This document shows positions 23,813-31,396 of a stretch of 31,798 bases of DNA, in pieces; the first letter of the stretch is position 1, and every line of letters begins with the position of its first letter. Source of the stretch: UBA10906 sp049296695 (GTDB lineage Bacteria; Pseudomonadota; Gammaproteobacteria; Methylococcales; Methylomonadaceae). The notes beneath the pieces were generated by a model, which was not told the origin of the DNA, ran no database searches, and saw only the letters and a list, made by a program, of their open reading frames with translations. A program made the position numbers and the translations under genes. Location of the stretch: positions 1 to 31,798 of the forward strand of contig JBAQSX010000136.1 of assembly GCA_049296695.1 (NCBI GenBank). The letters run 5' to 3'.

Positions 23813-23986
23813 CTCCAATAGCCCCATTGCAGATATACCCATTTTAGAATATTGGAACAGTGAAACCACTATTGTGATGACACTCAGGTATAGTATCGAG
23901 ATTATGAAGATGTGGATAATCCATTATTTGTGATAGAAAACACCCATATATTATTTGATGATGCTAATACTAGGTTAAAAACTTAG
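23813..23986 (+). pseudogene. Decayed duplicate of the 3' end of pntB
   Basis: The DNA parallels pntB from about 21048 to its end. One frame reads NSPIADIPILEYWNSETTIV, matching PntB NSPIAGMPVLECWNSETTIV. After a frameshift near 23880-23915 another frame reads DNPLFVIENTHILFDDANT, matching GNPLFVMENTRMLFGDANT. Indels and a TAG at 23984 end it. No start codon or upstream part remains. It shows that at least this segment was duplicated, with the 21286-23752 genes lying between the copies. Confidence 0.88.
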
Positions 23987-24000
23987 TATTAGCTCAATTA

Positions 24001-24033
24001 AGCACTGGCAGTCCTCAAAGGACTGCCAGTGCT
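24001..24033. repeat. Hairpin repeat AGCACTGGCAGTCCT/AGGACTGCCAGTGCT
   Basis: Perfect 15-bp arms around CAA. It shares the core CAGTCCT ... AGGACTG with the hairpin after hisG at 11481, indicating a dispersed small palindromic family. There is no T run, so it is a poor terminator. Confidence 0.7.
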
Positions 24034-24612
24034 ATAACCGATAACACCATAATTTACAAAATAAAACCGTCTAGCCGCAGTAATCACCTTCCCTAACTTT
24101 ATAATATCTCGAACAGTTGTGTGAAATAGTAAATAATTTTGCATAAACAAAAAAGAGAACTAGACGTATAAAAAAACTCAAAATAATTAATGTCGACATT
24201 GCAAAATCAAAGTTAAATCTAGCGAATGAAAACCTGATTCAATCGATTAAAAAAGTCAATTGAAGATGATGATACTTTTAAAATATGCAAAAAATAGCGG
24301 TAACAAAACAGAGCGTAAAAAAATAACGCCCTGTGGCTTCCAGTACCAACCAACTGACCCGCCTCCCACTGTCGTAAGTAGCTCAGCATATCCTCGCTCA
24401 TTTTGTTGATGCTTAGCGGTTTCGGTTTGATTTGCTGATGTCGCATGGCTTTACCCTCGTCGTTACCCTATAATCTTTATCGTAGGAAGAAGCCTTTATG
24501 GCTTCGCTATGATAACGTTCCTACCCTTTTGAAGTGCCGCCAGATAATAACTTTTAACTGGCAATGCTAAAGCTATTGCACTCCATCTTTTTAATTTTAT
24601 TCAAGGTCTTTT
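24034..24612. other. Intergenic region without a supported gene
   Basis: No convincing gene is visible. A minus-strand open frame at 24219-24446 (75 codons) begins MRHQQIKPKPLSINKMSEDM. It may be a decayed fragment of a mobile-element gene, but its second half looks like random sequence, so it is not called. A nested hairpin lies at 24482-24524: GTAGGAA/TTCCTAC outside and GAAGCC/GGCTTC inside. The rfbC promoter should lie at the right end. Confidence 0.45.
24482..24524. repeat. Nested hairpin element upstream of rfbC
   Basis: Outer arms GTAGGAA (24482-24488) and TTCCTAC (24518-24524), inner arms GAAGCC and GGCTTC around TTTAT. It is probably a small dispersed palindrome; a leader structure of the rfb operon is an alternative. 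Confidence 0.5.
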
Positions 24613-25161
24613 ATGAATATTCAACCCACTGCAATTGCTGATTTAGTCATTATTGAACCAAAAGTCTTTGGTGATGACCGAGGTTTTTTTTACGAAAGTT
24701 TTAATGCCAAACGTTTCGCTGAATTAACAGGGACTACTGTCGAATTTGTCCAAGATAATCATTCTAAATCAGCCAAACATGTGTTGCGTGGACTGCATTA
24801 TCAAATTCAACAACCTCAAGGTAAATTAGTGCGCGTGGTGGCGGGGGAAGTATTAGATGTGGCCGTTGATATTCGTAAAAGCTCCGCTACTTTTGGGCAG
24901 TGGGTAGGGGTTGTTTTATCGGCTGAAAATAAACGTCAATTTTGGGTTCCTGCGGGTTTTGCTCACGGTTTTGTAGTATTAAGTGAAACCGCTGAGTTTT
25001 TATATAAAACCACCGATTATTACGCCCCTCAATATGAGCGTAGTATTTTATGGAATGACCCCGCTATTGGTATTGATTGGGGTATTGGTGAGACGCAACC
25101 TTTATTATCAGCAAAAGATCAAATTGCTTCATTACTCGCAGACGCTGAGGTATTTGCATGA
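24613..25161 (+). CDS. rfbC: dTDP-4-dehydrorhamnose 3,5-epimerase
   Basis: RmlC, third step of dTDP-L-rhamnose synthesis: a cupin-fold epimerase of 182 residues. Motifs are PKVFGDDRGFFYESFN (substrate pocket, residues 17-31), LRGLHYQ with catalytic His62, Lys71 in PQGKLVRV, PAGFAHGFVVLSE (113-125) and the YKTTDYYAP tyrosine segment (131-139). It is the first gene of the rfbCDBA set, overlapping rfbD in an ATGA junction. A rhamnose-containing O-antigen or exopolysaccharide is expected as the end use. Confidence 0.96.
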   Translation: MNIQPTAIADLVIIEPKVFGDDRGFFYESFNAKRFAELTGTTVEFVQDNHSKSAKHVLRGLHYQIQQPQGKLVRVVAGEVLDVAVDIRKSSATFGQWVGVVLSAENKRQFWVPAGFAHGFVVLSETAEFLYKTTDYYAPQYERSILWNDPAIGIDWGIGETQPLLSAKDQIASLLADAEVFA

Positions 25162-26042
25162 AAATATTAATAACAGGCGGTAATGGACAAGTCGGTTGGG
25201 AATTAAGTCGCGCTTTATTACCTTTAGGGGAATTAATAATAACCCAAAGAAATCAAGCTGATTTTTCTAAACCTGAGAGTTTAAGTGAATTAGTTGAAAC
25301 CATTAAACCCGATGTAATAGTAAATGCCACCGCTTATACTGCTGTGGATAAAGCTGAGACTGAAACTGAATTAGCGCAGTTAATTAATGGCGATGCGGTT
25401 GCTGTATTAGCACAGTCTGCTAAAAAAGTCGGTGCATTATTAGTACATTATTCTACTGATTATGTCTTTGACGGCTCAAAACAAGGTGTGTATTATGAAA
25501 ATGACACAACTAATCCATTAAGCAGTTATGGCCGTAGTAAATTAGCAGGGGAACTCGCCATTCAAGCCAGCGGGGTGGATAGTTTAATTTTACGCACCAC
25601 TTGGGTTTATGCCGCTCGTGGTAGTAATTTTGTGAAAACCATTTTGCGCTTAGCCGCTGAAAGAGAAGAATTAAATATTGTCGCCGACCAATTCGGCGCA
25701 CCGACTTGGGCTAAATTAATTGCGCAGACGACTGCGCATATTATTAAACAATCTCAGCAAGAGCGAAAACAAGGCGCATTTAATTCTGATATTTATAATT
25801 TAACCTCAACAGGTGAAACTTCGTGGCATGGTTTTGCACAGGCAATTATTGACACTGCGCGTAGTAATAATGTGGAATTAAAAAATAAACTATTAAATCC
25901 AATTCCTACTACTGCGTATCCACTGCCAGCACAGCGTCCTTTAAATTCGCGTTTATCAGTGACTAAATTAGAAAATAAATTTGATTTAGTGATGCCCAAT
26001 TGGCAGACTTGTTTAAAACTGTGTATGGCTGAGATGTTGTAA
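25158..26042 (+). CDS. rfbD: dTDP-4-dehydrorhamnose reductase
   Basis: RmlD, the final NAD(P)H-dependent reduction giving dTDP-L-rhamnose. The 294-residue short-chain dehydrogenase-type protein has the nucleotide loop GGNGQVGWE (residues 7-15), VNATAYTAVDKAE, YSTDYVFDG and the catalytic YGRSK pair. Start and stop are normal, and it overlaps rfbC by 4 bp. Downstream, in place of rfbB, come a broken HigB-type toxin gene, a HigA-like gene and hicBA. Confidence 0.96.
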   Translation: MKILITGGNGQVGWELSRALLPLGELIITQRNQADFSKPESLSELVETIKPDVIVNATAYTAVDKAETETELAQLINGDAVAVLAQSAKKVGALLVHYSTDYVFDGSKQGVYYENDTTNPLSSYGRSKLAGELAIQASGVDSLILRTTWVYAARGSNFVKTILRLAAEREELNIVADQFGAPTWAKLIAQTTAHIIKQSQQERKQGAFNSDIYNLTSTGETSWHGFAQAIIDTARSNNVELKNKLLNPIPTTAYPLPAQRPLNSRLSVTKLENKFDLVMPNWQTCLKLCMAEML

Positions 26043-26058
26043 CATTGTGATATAAACG

Positions 26059-26357
26059 ATGCGTATTATTGCTAAAAAACATCGCGTGATTTTTACGAGC
26101 AACCAGCATATAAAGATTCGCAATTAGCATTAGAAGCATGGCATGAATAAACATTACAAGCAGACTGGTCTACGCCACAACAGCTAAAAAATCAGTTTGC
26201 TAATGCAAGTATTATTGCTGATAACAGAGTTGTATTTAATATTAAAGGTAATACTTATCGGCTAGTTGTAAAAATAAACTATCCCTATCGTGTTGTTTAT
26301 ATCCGTTTTATAGGAACGCATGAGCAATACGATAGAATCGAGGTCACAAAAGTATGA
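26059..26357 (+). pseudogene. Disrupted HigB-type toxin gene
   Basis: The reading starts MRIIAKK at 26059, then loses one A in an A6 run (26074-26079) where an A7 would keep frame. It continues one frame over as TSRDFYEQPAYKDSQLALEA and then WHE, hits TAA at 26148-26150, and runs on as TLQADWSTPQQLKNQFANAS and RLVVKINYPYRVVYIRFIGT, with the stop at 26355-26357. That sequence is typical of the HigB (PF09907) mRNA interferase family. Two independent lesions indicate a dead toxin. The stop overlaps the start of the HigA-like gene. Confidence 0.85.
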
Positions 26358-26647
26358 ATATTACGACTATAACAAATGAAGTAGATTATCAATTTGTATT
26401 GAAAGAGATTGATAATCTCATGAATGCAGAACTCAATACCATAGAAGGTAAGTTGTTAGATAATTTAGTTTCATTGGTTGAAGAATACGAAACTAAAACG
26501 TTTTCTATTAACAAACCGAGTTTTTTAGCGCGTATTATGTTTAATATAGACAATCAAAAAATGACAATACGCAATATTGCTCATTGTTTTAAAGTGGATA
26601 TTGAAAATATATTGAACAACACTTTAAAACTTTTTCATATTAATTGA
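26354..26647 (+). CDS. HigA-like antitoxin, C-terminus diverged
   Basis: A 97-residue protein. Residues 1-60 (ITNEVDYQFVLKEIDNLMNA, then GKLLDNLVSLVEEYE) match the N-terminal segment of HigA antitoxins paired with PF09907 toxins. The following HTH region (MTIRNIAHCFKVDIENILNN) is degraded compared with usual members, lacking the standard recognition helix and the RKLSL ending. It directly overlaps the dead higB, so it is now an antitoxin without a live partner and may itself be decaying. Same direction as the rfb genes. Confidence 0.65.
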   Translation: MNITTITNEVDYQFVLKEIDNLMNAELNTIEGKLLDNLVSLVEEYETKTFSINKPSFLARIMFNIDNQKMTIRNIAHCFKVDIENILNNTLKLFHIN

Positions 26648-26672
26648 TAAGTTTTTAGTTAAGGTAATAATA

Positions 26673-26879
26673 ATGGAATTAACAGCCGTATTAACAAAAG
26701 CCCTTGAAGGCGGTTATACCGCTTTTAATCCAGAAACAGGTACAACGACTCAAGGCGAAAGTATTGAAGAGGCTTTATCTAATTTGCAACAAGCCACTGA
26801 GCTTTATTTAGAAGAGTTTCCTTTAATTAGCGCAGGGCGTAGTTTTTTAACGACTTTTCATATTAGTAATCATGCCTAG
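26673..26879 (+). CDS. hicB: HicB-type antitoxin
   Basis: A 68-residue protein with the small HicB/UPF0150 fold: GGYTAFNPETGTTTQGESIEEALSNLQQAT has the partly degraded RNase H-like strand pattern and the conserved Gln-Gly-x-(S/T)-x-E-E-A-x-x-N-L helix. It lacks the extra C-terminal DNA-binding domain seen in longer HicB. It precedes hicA and overlaps it by 8 bp, the hicB-first order. It lies within the rfb operon. Confidence 0.9.
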   Translation: MELTAVLTKALEGGYTAFNPETGTTTQGESIEEALSNLQQATELYLEEFPLISAGRSFLTTFHISNHA

Positions 26880-27096
26880 TTTGCCTATTATTTCTGCTAA
26901 AGAATTAATTGCTGTTTTGCATCATCTAGGCTTTGCAATAGTACGCCAGCGCGGTAGTCATATTGTATTGCGTAAAGGCTCACAAGGTTGCGTTGTGCCT
27001 AATCACCGTGAACTTAAAACAGGTACATTAGCAGGGATATTAAAACAAGCCGATATATCTGTTGAACAATTTATTAACGCGTTAAAGCGTAATTAG
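26872..27096 (+). CDS. hicA: HicA-type mRNA interferase toxin
   Basis: A 74-residue dsRBD-like toxin: ISAKELIAVLHHLGFAIVRQ, then RGSHIVLRKG with the catalytic His30, and VVPNHRELKTGTLAGILKQA. All core residues are present, so it should be active. It is paired with HicB through an overlapping start. The next gene, rfbB, begins 23 bp downstream, consistent with one transcript. Confidence 0.92.
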   Translation: MPSLPIISAKELIAVLHHLGFAIVRQRGSHIVLRKGSQGCVVPNHRELKTGTLAGILKQADISVEQFINALKRN

Positions 27097-27119
27097 ACTT
27101 TTTATTTAAGGATTAAACT

Positions 27120-28178
27120 ATGATATTAGTAACAGGCGGCGCGGGATTTATTGGCGCGAATTTCGTTTTAGACTGGCTTTTGCAAAGTGACGAGCCAGTG
27201 ATTAATTTAGATAAATTAACCTATGCGGGTAATTTAGAAACCTTAGCATCATTAGATAATGATGCCCGTCATATTTTTGTACAAGGTGATATTGGTGATG
27301 CAACTTTAGTTTCTGAATTATTAAACAAATATCAACCCAGAGCAGTGATTAATTTTGCCGCTGAAAGTCATGTTGACCGCTCAATTCACGGCCCTGAGGA
27401 TTTTATTCAAACCAATATTGTGGGTACGTTTCATTTATTAGAAAGTATTAGAGCGTATTGGAATAATTTATCTGAAAATGCTAAAACTGATTTTCGTTTA
27501 TTACATGTTTCAACTGACGAAGTTTATGGTTCATTAAGCAAAGATGACCCCGCATTTACCGAATTAAATCGTTATGAGCCTAATAGTCCTTATTCGGCCA
27601 GTAAAGCGGCTTCTGACCATTTAGTTAGAGCCTATCATCATACTTATGGTTTGCCAGTTTTAACCACTAATTGCTCCAATAATTACGGCCCTTATCATTT
27701 CCCTGAGAAATTAATTCCATTAATGATAGTGAATGCCTTAGCAGGTAAAAACTTACCTGTTTATGGCGATGGTCAGCAAATTAGAGATTGGCTTTATGTC
27801 AAAGACCATTGCAGTGCGATTCGTTGCGTTTTAGCTAATGGCAGATTAGGTGAAACCTATAATGTCGGTGGTTGGAATGAAAAGCCCAATATTGAAATTG
27901 TAAATACCGTTTGTGCATTACTCGATGAATTAAGCCCGCGCGCTGATAATAAGTCTTATAGTGAGCAAATTACTTATGTGACTGATAGATTAGGTCATGA
28001 TAGACGTTATGCTATTGATGCGCGTAAATTAGAAAAAGAATTAGGTTGGACACCTGCTGAAACCTTCGATACAGGTATTCGTAAAACTGTTGAGTGGTAT
28101 TTAACTAATACTCAATGGGTGGCTAATGTACAAAGCGGTTCATACCGAGATTGGATTAACAAGCAATATCAAAATTAA
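27120..28178 (+). CDS. rfbB: dTDP-glucose 4,6-dehydratase
   Basis: RmlB, second step of dTDP-L-rhamnose synthesis. The 352-residue extended SDR has the NAD loop GGAGFIGANF (residues 6-15), FAAESHVDRSI, the catalytic STDEVYG triad region and YSASKAASDH with the Tyr-Lys pair, plus NNYGPYHFPEKLIPL and RDWLYVKDH for substrate binding. Full family length. It is followed 17 bp later by rfbA with an AGGAGA site. Confidence 0.97.
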   Translation: MILVTGGAGFIGANFVLDWLLQSDEPVINLDKLTYAGNLETLASLDNDARHIFVQGDIGDATLVSELLNKYQPRAVINFAAESHVDRSIHGPEDFIQTNIVGTFHLLESIRAYWNNLSENAKTDFRLLHVSTDEVYGSLSKDDPAFTELNRYEPNSPYSASKAASDHLVRAYHHTYGLPVLTTNCSNNYGPYHFPEKLIPLMIVNALAGKNLPVYGDGQQIRDWLYVKDHCSAIRCVLANGRLGETYNVGGWNEKPNIEIVNTVCALLDELSPRADNKSYSEQITYVTDRLGHDRRYAIDARKLEKELGWTPAETFDTGIRKTVEWYLTNTQWVANVQSGSYRDWINKQYQN

Positions 28179-28195
28179 TAAACAGGAGAAATGCA

Positions 28196-29077
28196 ATGAC
28201 ACGCAAAGGTATTATTTTAGCGGGTGGTTCGGGAACGCGTTTATATCCTGTCACTAAAGTAGTTTCAAAACAATTATTACCCATTTATGATAAGCCGATG
28301 ATTTATTATCCGCTTAGCACGTTAATGTTAGCGGGTATGCGCGATATATTAATTATTAGCACCCCACAGGATTTACCGCGCTTTATTCAATTATTAGGTG
28401 ATGGTAGTGATTGGGGTTTGAATTTATCTTATGCTGAGCAACCCAGCCCCGATGGTTTAGCGCAAGCTTTTATTATTGGTAAAGACTTTGTCGGCAAAGA
28501 CGATGCGGCATTAATATTGGGCGATAATATTTTTTATGGCCATGATTTGCACGTTCAATTAGATAGAGCCTCAGAACGTACTAATGGCGCGACCGTTTTT
28601 GCTTATCATGTTCACGACCCAGAACGTTATGGCGTAGTGGCATTTGATGAAAATGGTAAAGCGACTTCATTAGAAGAAAAACCTGAAAACCCAAAAAGTA
28701 ATTATGCAGTTACGGGTTTATATTTTTATGATAATTCGGTTTTAGATGTCGCGGCTACTTTAAAACCTTCGCCACGCGGTGAATTAGAAATTACTGACGT
28801 GAATCGTATTTATTTAGAGCGTGAACAATTATCAGTAGAAATTATGGGTCGCGGTTATGCGTGGCTGGATACTGGTACGCATGAAAGTTTAATTGAAGCC
28901 AGTAATTTCATTGAAACTATTGAACATCGCCAAGGTTTAAAAATCGCCTGTCCTGAAGAAATTGCTTATCGTCAGGGTTTTATTACTGCTGAGCAGGTCG
29001 AAAAATTAGCGCAACCGTTGGCTAAAAATGGTTATGGTCAGTATTTATTAAGATTAGTACGCGAAGAATTACGTTAA
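28196..29077 (+). CDS. rfbA: Glucose-1-phosphate thymidylyltransferase
   Basis: RmlA, first step of dTDP-L-rhamnose synthesis (dTTP plus glucose 1-phosphate). The 293-residue protein has the nucleotidyl loop GGSGTRLYPVTKVVSKQLLP (residues 10-29), YAEQPSPDGLAQAF, the metal-binding GDNIFYGH and VTGLYFYDN. It is allosterically inhibited by dTDP-rhamnose in the family. A strong RBS (AGGAG) precedes it, and a bidirectional terminator ends the operon at 29092. Confidence 0.97.
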   Translation: MTRKGIILAGGSGTRLYPVTKVVSKQLLPIYDKPMIYYPLSTLMLAGMRDILIISTPQDLPRFIQLLGDGSDWGLNLSYAEQPSPDGLAQAFIIGKDFVGKDDAALILGDNIFYGHDLHVQLDRASERTNGATVFAYHVHDPERYGVVAFDENGKATSLEEKPENPKSNYAVTGLYFYDNSVLDVAATLKPSPRGELEITDVNRIYLEREQLSVEIMGRGYAWLDTGTHESLIEASNFIETIEHRQGLKIACPEEIAYRQGFITAEQVEKLAQPLAKNGYGQYLLRLVREELR

Positions 29078-29091
29078 TATTTCTTTTAATA

Positions 29092-29127
29092 AAAAAGCCC
29101 GTCAGTTTTAAAACTGATGGGCTTTTT
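29092..29127. terminator. Bidirectional rho-independent terminator
   Basis: Long stem AAAAAGCCCGTCAGTTTT/AAAACTGATGGGCTTTTT with one G-U pair, 14 bp after the rfbA stop. The A/T tails allow use in both directions, serving rfbA and the convergent yheS. Confidence 0.9.
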
Positions 29128-29141
29128 AGTATTTGCAGTTA

Positions 29142-29221
29142 TCTGAATCAGGATTTTCTTTGGTTATAAGACTACAGGATAAATCCTGTGAATCTTATAA
29201 TCCTGTAAATCCTGATTCAGA
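29142..29221. repeat. Palindromic MITE-like repeat, copy 3
   Basis: An 80-bp element with perfect 15-bp ends TCTGAATCAGGATTT/AAATCCTGATTCAGA and an internal ACAGGATAAATCCTGT palindrome. It lies between the rfbA terminator and the yheS stop. Confidence 0.85.
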
Positions 29222-29236
29222 CATAATTAATTGTAC

Positions 29237-29257
29237 AGACGTTGCAGTGCAACGTCT
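29237..29257. repeat. Short palindrome AGACGTTGCA/TGCAACGTCT
   Basis: Perfect 10-bp arms around one G, immediately beside MITE copy 3 and before the yheS stop. The ACGTTGCA-type palindrome followed by CTCTAC is a form of small dispersed repeat. Confidence 0.6.
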
Positions 29258-29269
29258 CTACCCGTTAAT

Positions 29270-31162
29270 TTAATCTAATGCCTCAATTTTTTCTTGCGCG
29301 TCCAACCAATCCATTTCAGCCTCTTCTAACGCTTTATCGACAATTACCTTGCGCTCTAATACTTGTTTTAAACGATTCTTTTCGCTGTCGTTATAAATAT
29401 CAGCTTCGGTTAATTGCAGTTCGATTTGCTTTTGTTCAGCGTGATAACGTTCTACTGCTAATTCGGCTTTTTTCAAAGTATCAAATAAGGGCTTATTCTG
29501 TTTTCTTTTTTCAGCCTCTAATTTACGCTGGTCTTTGCGCGATACATTATTATTATTTTCAATAACAGTATTATTTGCCGCATTATCTTGTTTCTTTTGC
29601 TCAGCCAGCCAGTTTTTATAATCGTCTAAATCACCATCAAAAAGCTGAACTTTACCGTCAGCCACTAATAATAATTGGTCAGTGACTGAGCGTAATAAAT
29701 GCCTATCATGCGATACCACAATCATTGCACCTTGATAATCTTGCAACGCCATACTCAGCGCGTGACGCATATCCAAATCTAAATGATTGGTCGGCTCGTC
29801 TAATAATAATAAGTTAGGATTAGTTAATACTAATAATGCTAATACTAAACGCGCTTTTTCACCGCCAGAAAACGGGCGCACGATTTCTAATACTTTATCG
29901 CCTTGAAAATCAAAACCGCCTAAAAAATTACGCAATTCTTTTTCAGTAGCTTGCTTGTCTATTTGTTGACAATGCCATAGCGGACTTTCATCTAAACTGA
30001 GTTGTTCTAATTGATGTTGATTAAAATAACCAATTTTTAAATACTCCGATTCGCGTCTATCGCCACTTAAGGCTTTTAAATCACCCGATAATACTTTTAT
30101 TAAAGTCGATTTACCCGCGCCATTATGTCCTAATAAACCAATTCTATCCGCTGGTGATATAGATAATCCAACATTTTTTAATAACACTTTATCGCCATAA
30201 CCCATACTTATTTTATCTAACGTTAATAATGGATTAGGTAATTTTGCAGGCGTTTTAAAACTAAAATTAAACGGTGAATCAATATGCGCCTCAGAAATTA
30301 ATTCCATGCGCTCTAAGGCTTTTATTCGGCTTTGCGCTTGTCTCGCTTTTGTGGCTTGGGCTTTAAAACGATTAATAAAACTTTGAATATGTTCGCGTTC
30401 GCGTTGTTGTTTGACAAACGCGCTTTGTTGTTGCGCTAATTTCTCGGCGCGCATTTTTTCAAAGGCTGAATAATTGCCCGTATATATTTCCGCTTTTTGC
30501 TGTTCAATATGTACGATATGGTCAGCGATAGTATCTAAAAAATCTCTATCGTGAGAAATTAATAATAATGTGCCTTGATATTGTTTTAACCATTCTTGCA
30601 GCCAAATAACCGCGTCTAAATCTAAATGGTTAGTCGGCTCATCGAGCATTAACACGTCGGAGCGACACATTAACGCCTGCGCTAAATTCAAACGCATACG
30701 CCAACCGCCTGAAAATTCACTGACCGCTTTTTGTTCTTGCTCGGCTGTAAATCCCAGCCCATTTAATAGCCGCGAGGCTCGCATGGGCGCGGTATAACCG
30801 CCAATAATGTCAAAGGTGCTGTGCAGTTGGGCGAGTTTTAGCCCGTCATGCGCGCTTTCAGCGGCGTTTAATTGGGCTTGCAAGCGGCGTAATTCGGCAT
30901 CGCCGTCCATAACATAATCAATTGCCGAGCAGGTGGCGGCGGGGGTTTCTTGGTCAACGTGGGCGATTTCTAAGTTGGGCGGCATGGAAAAATCGCCCTC
31001 ATCAACGGGCAGTTCACCGCGAATTAAGGCAAAGAAGCTGGATTTTCCCGCGCCATTCGCGCCTGTAAAGCCGACTTTTTCGCCTTTGTGAATGGTAAAT
31101 GAGCTATTTTCAAACAACACCCGCACCCCACGGCGCAGGGCAATACTTTTAAAATTTAACAT
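29270..31162 (-). CDS. yheS: ABC-F family ATPase, YheS-type
   Basis: A soluble tandem-ATPase protein of the ABC-F class that acts on ribosomes. The 630-residue sequence is close to E. coli YheS throughout: Walker A GANGAGKS (34-41), QETPA, FSGGWRMRLNLAQAL, LDEPTNHLDLDAVIWL; linker with FINRFKAQATKARQAQSRIK; then GHNGAGKS (about 350), FSGGEKARLVLALL and LDEPTNHLDLDMRHAL. The C-terminal 90 residues are a charged coiled coil with KDQRKLEAEKRK. There is no membrane domain, as expected. Rescue of translation at difficult sequences is the family role. Confidence 0.94.
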   Translation of the reverse strand: MLNFKSIALRRGVRVLFENSSFTIHKGEKVGFTGANGAGKSSFFALIRGELPVDEGDFSMPPNLEIAHVDQETPAATCSAIDYVMDGDAELRRLQAQLNAAESAHDGLKLAQLHSTFDIIGGYTAPMRASRLLNGLGFTAEQEQKAVSEFSGGWRMRLNLAQALMCRSDVLMLDEPTNHLDLDAVIWLQEWLKQYQGTLLLISHDRDFLDTIADHIVHIEQQKAEIYTGNYSAFEKMRAEKLAQQQSAFVKQQREREHIQSFINRFKAQATKARQAQSRIKALERMELISEAHIDSPFNFSFKTPAKLPNPLLTLDKISMGYGDKVLLKNVGLSISPADRIGLLGHNGAGKSTLIKVLSGDLKALSGDRRESEYLKIGYFNQHQLEQLSLDESPLWHCQQIDKQATEKELRNFLGGFDFQGDKVLEIVRPFSGGEKARLVLALLVLTNPNLLLLDEPTNHLDLDMRHALSMALQDYQGAMIVVSHDRHLLRSVTDQLLLVADGKVQLFDGDLDDYKNWLAEQKKQDNAANNTVIENNNNVSRKDQRKLEAEKRKQNKPLFDTLKKAELAVERYHAEQKQIELQLTEADIYNDSEKNRLKQVLERKVIVDKALEEAEMDWLDAQEKIEALD

Positions 31163-31264
31163 AGGTTTTAATGAAAGGTGAAGTGGCTTAATTTACACTA
31201 ATTAAGCGCGATTTGCAGGACTATTACTTGGTAACGACTTAGCTTATTATTAATACTTATATTG

Positions 31265-31355
31265 TCTGAATCAGAATTTTTAGAATTATAAAATTAACAA
31301 AATTATTTAAAATAATATTTTGCTAATCCTTTAATTTTGAAAATTCTGATTCAGA
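31265..31355. repeat. Palindromic MITE-like repeat, copy 4 (variant termini)
   Basis: A 91-bp element with perfect 15-bp ends TCTGAATCAGAATTT/AAATTCTGATTCAGA; with flanks TG/CA the symmetry extends to 17 bp. Relative to the other copies, both arms carry the same G-to-A/C-to-T change, so pairing is kept. It lies upstream of yheS. Confidence 0.85.
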
Positions 31356-31396
31356 CATAAACTAAGTAATTAGCTTAATTCAGTAATTAATAATAA

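Noticed and set aside
24219..24446. 75-codon minus-strand frame MRHQQIKPKPLSINKMSEDM
   Set aside because: The first half might be a fragment of a mobile-element gene, but there is no recognised family and the second half looks random; too weak to call.
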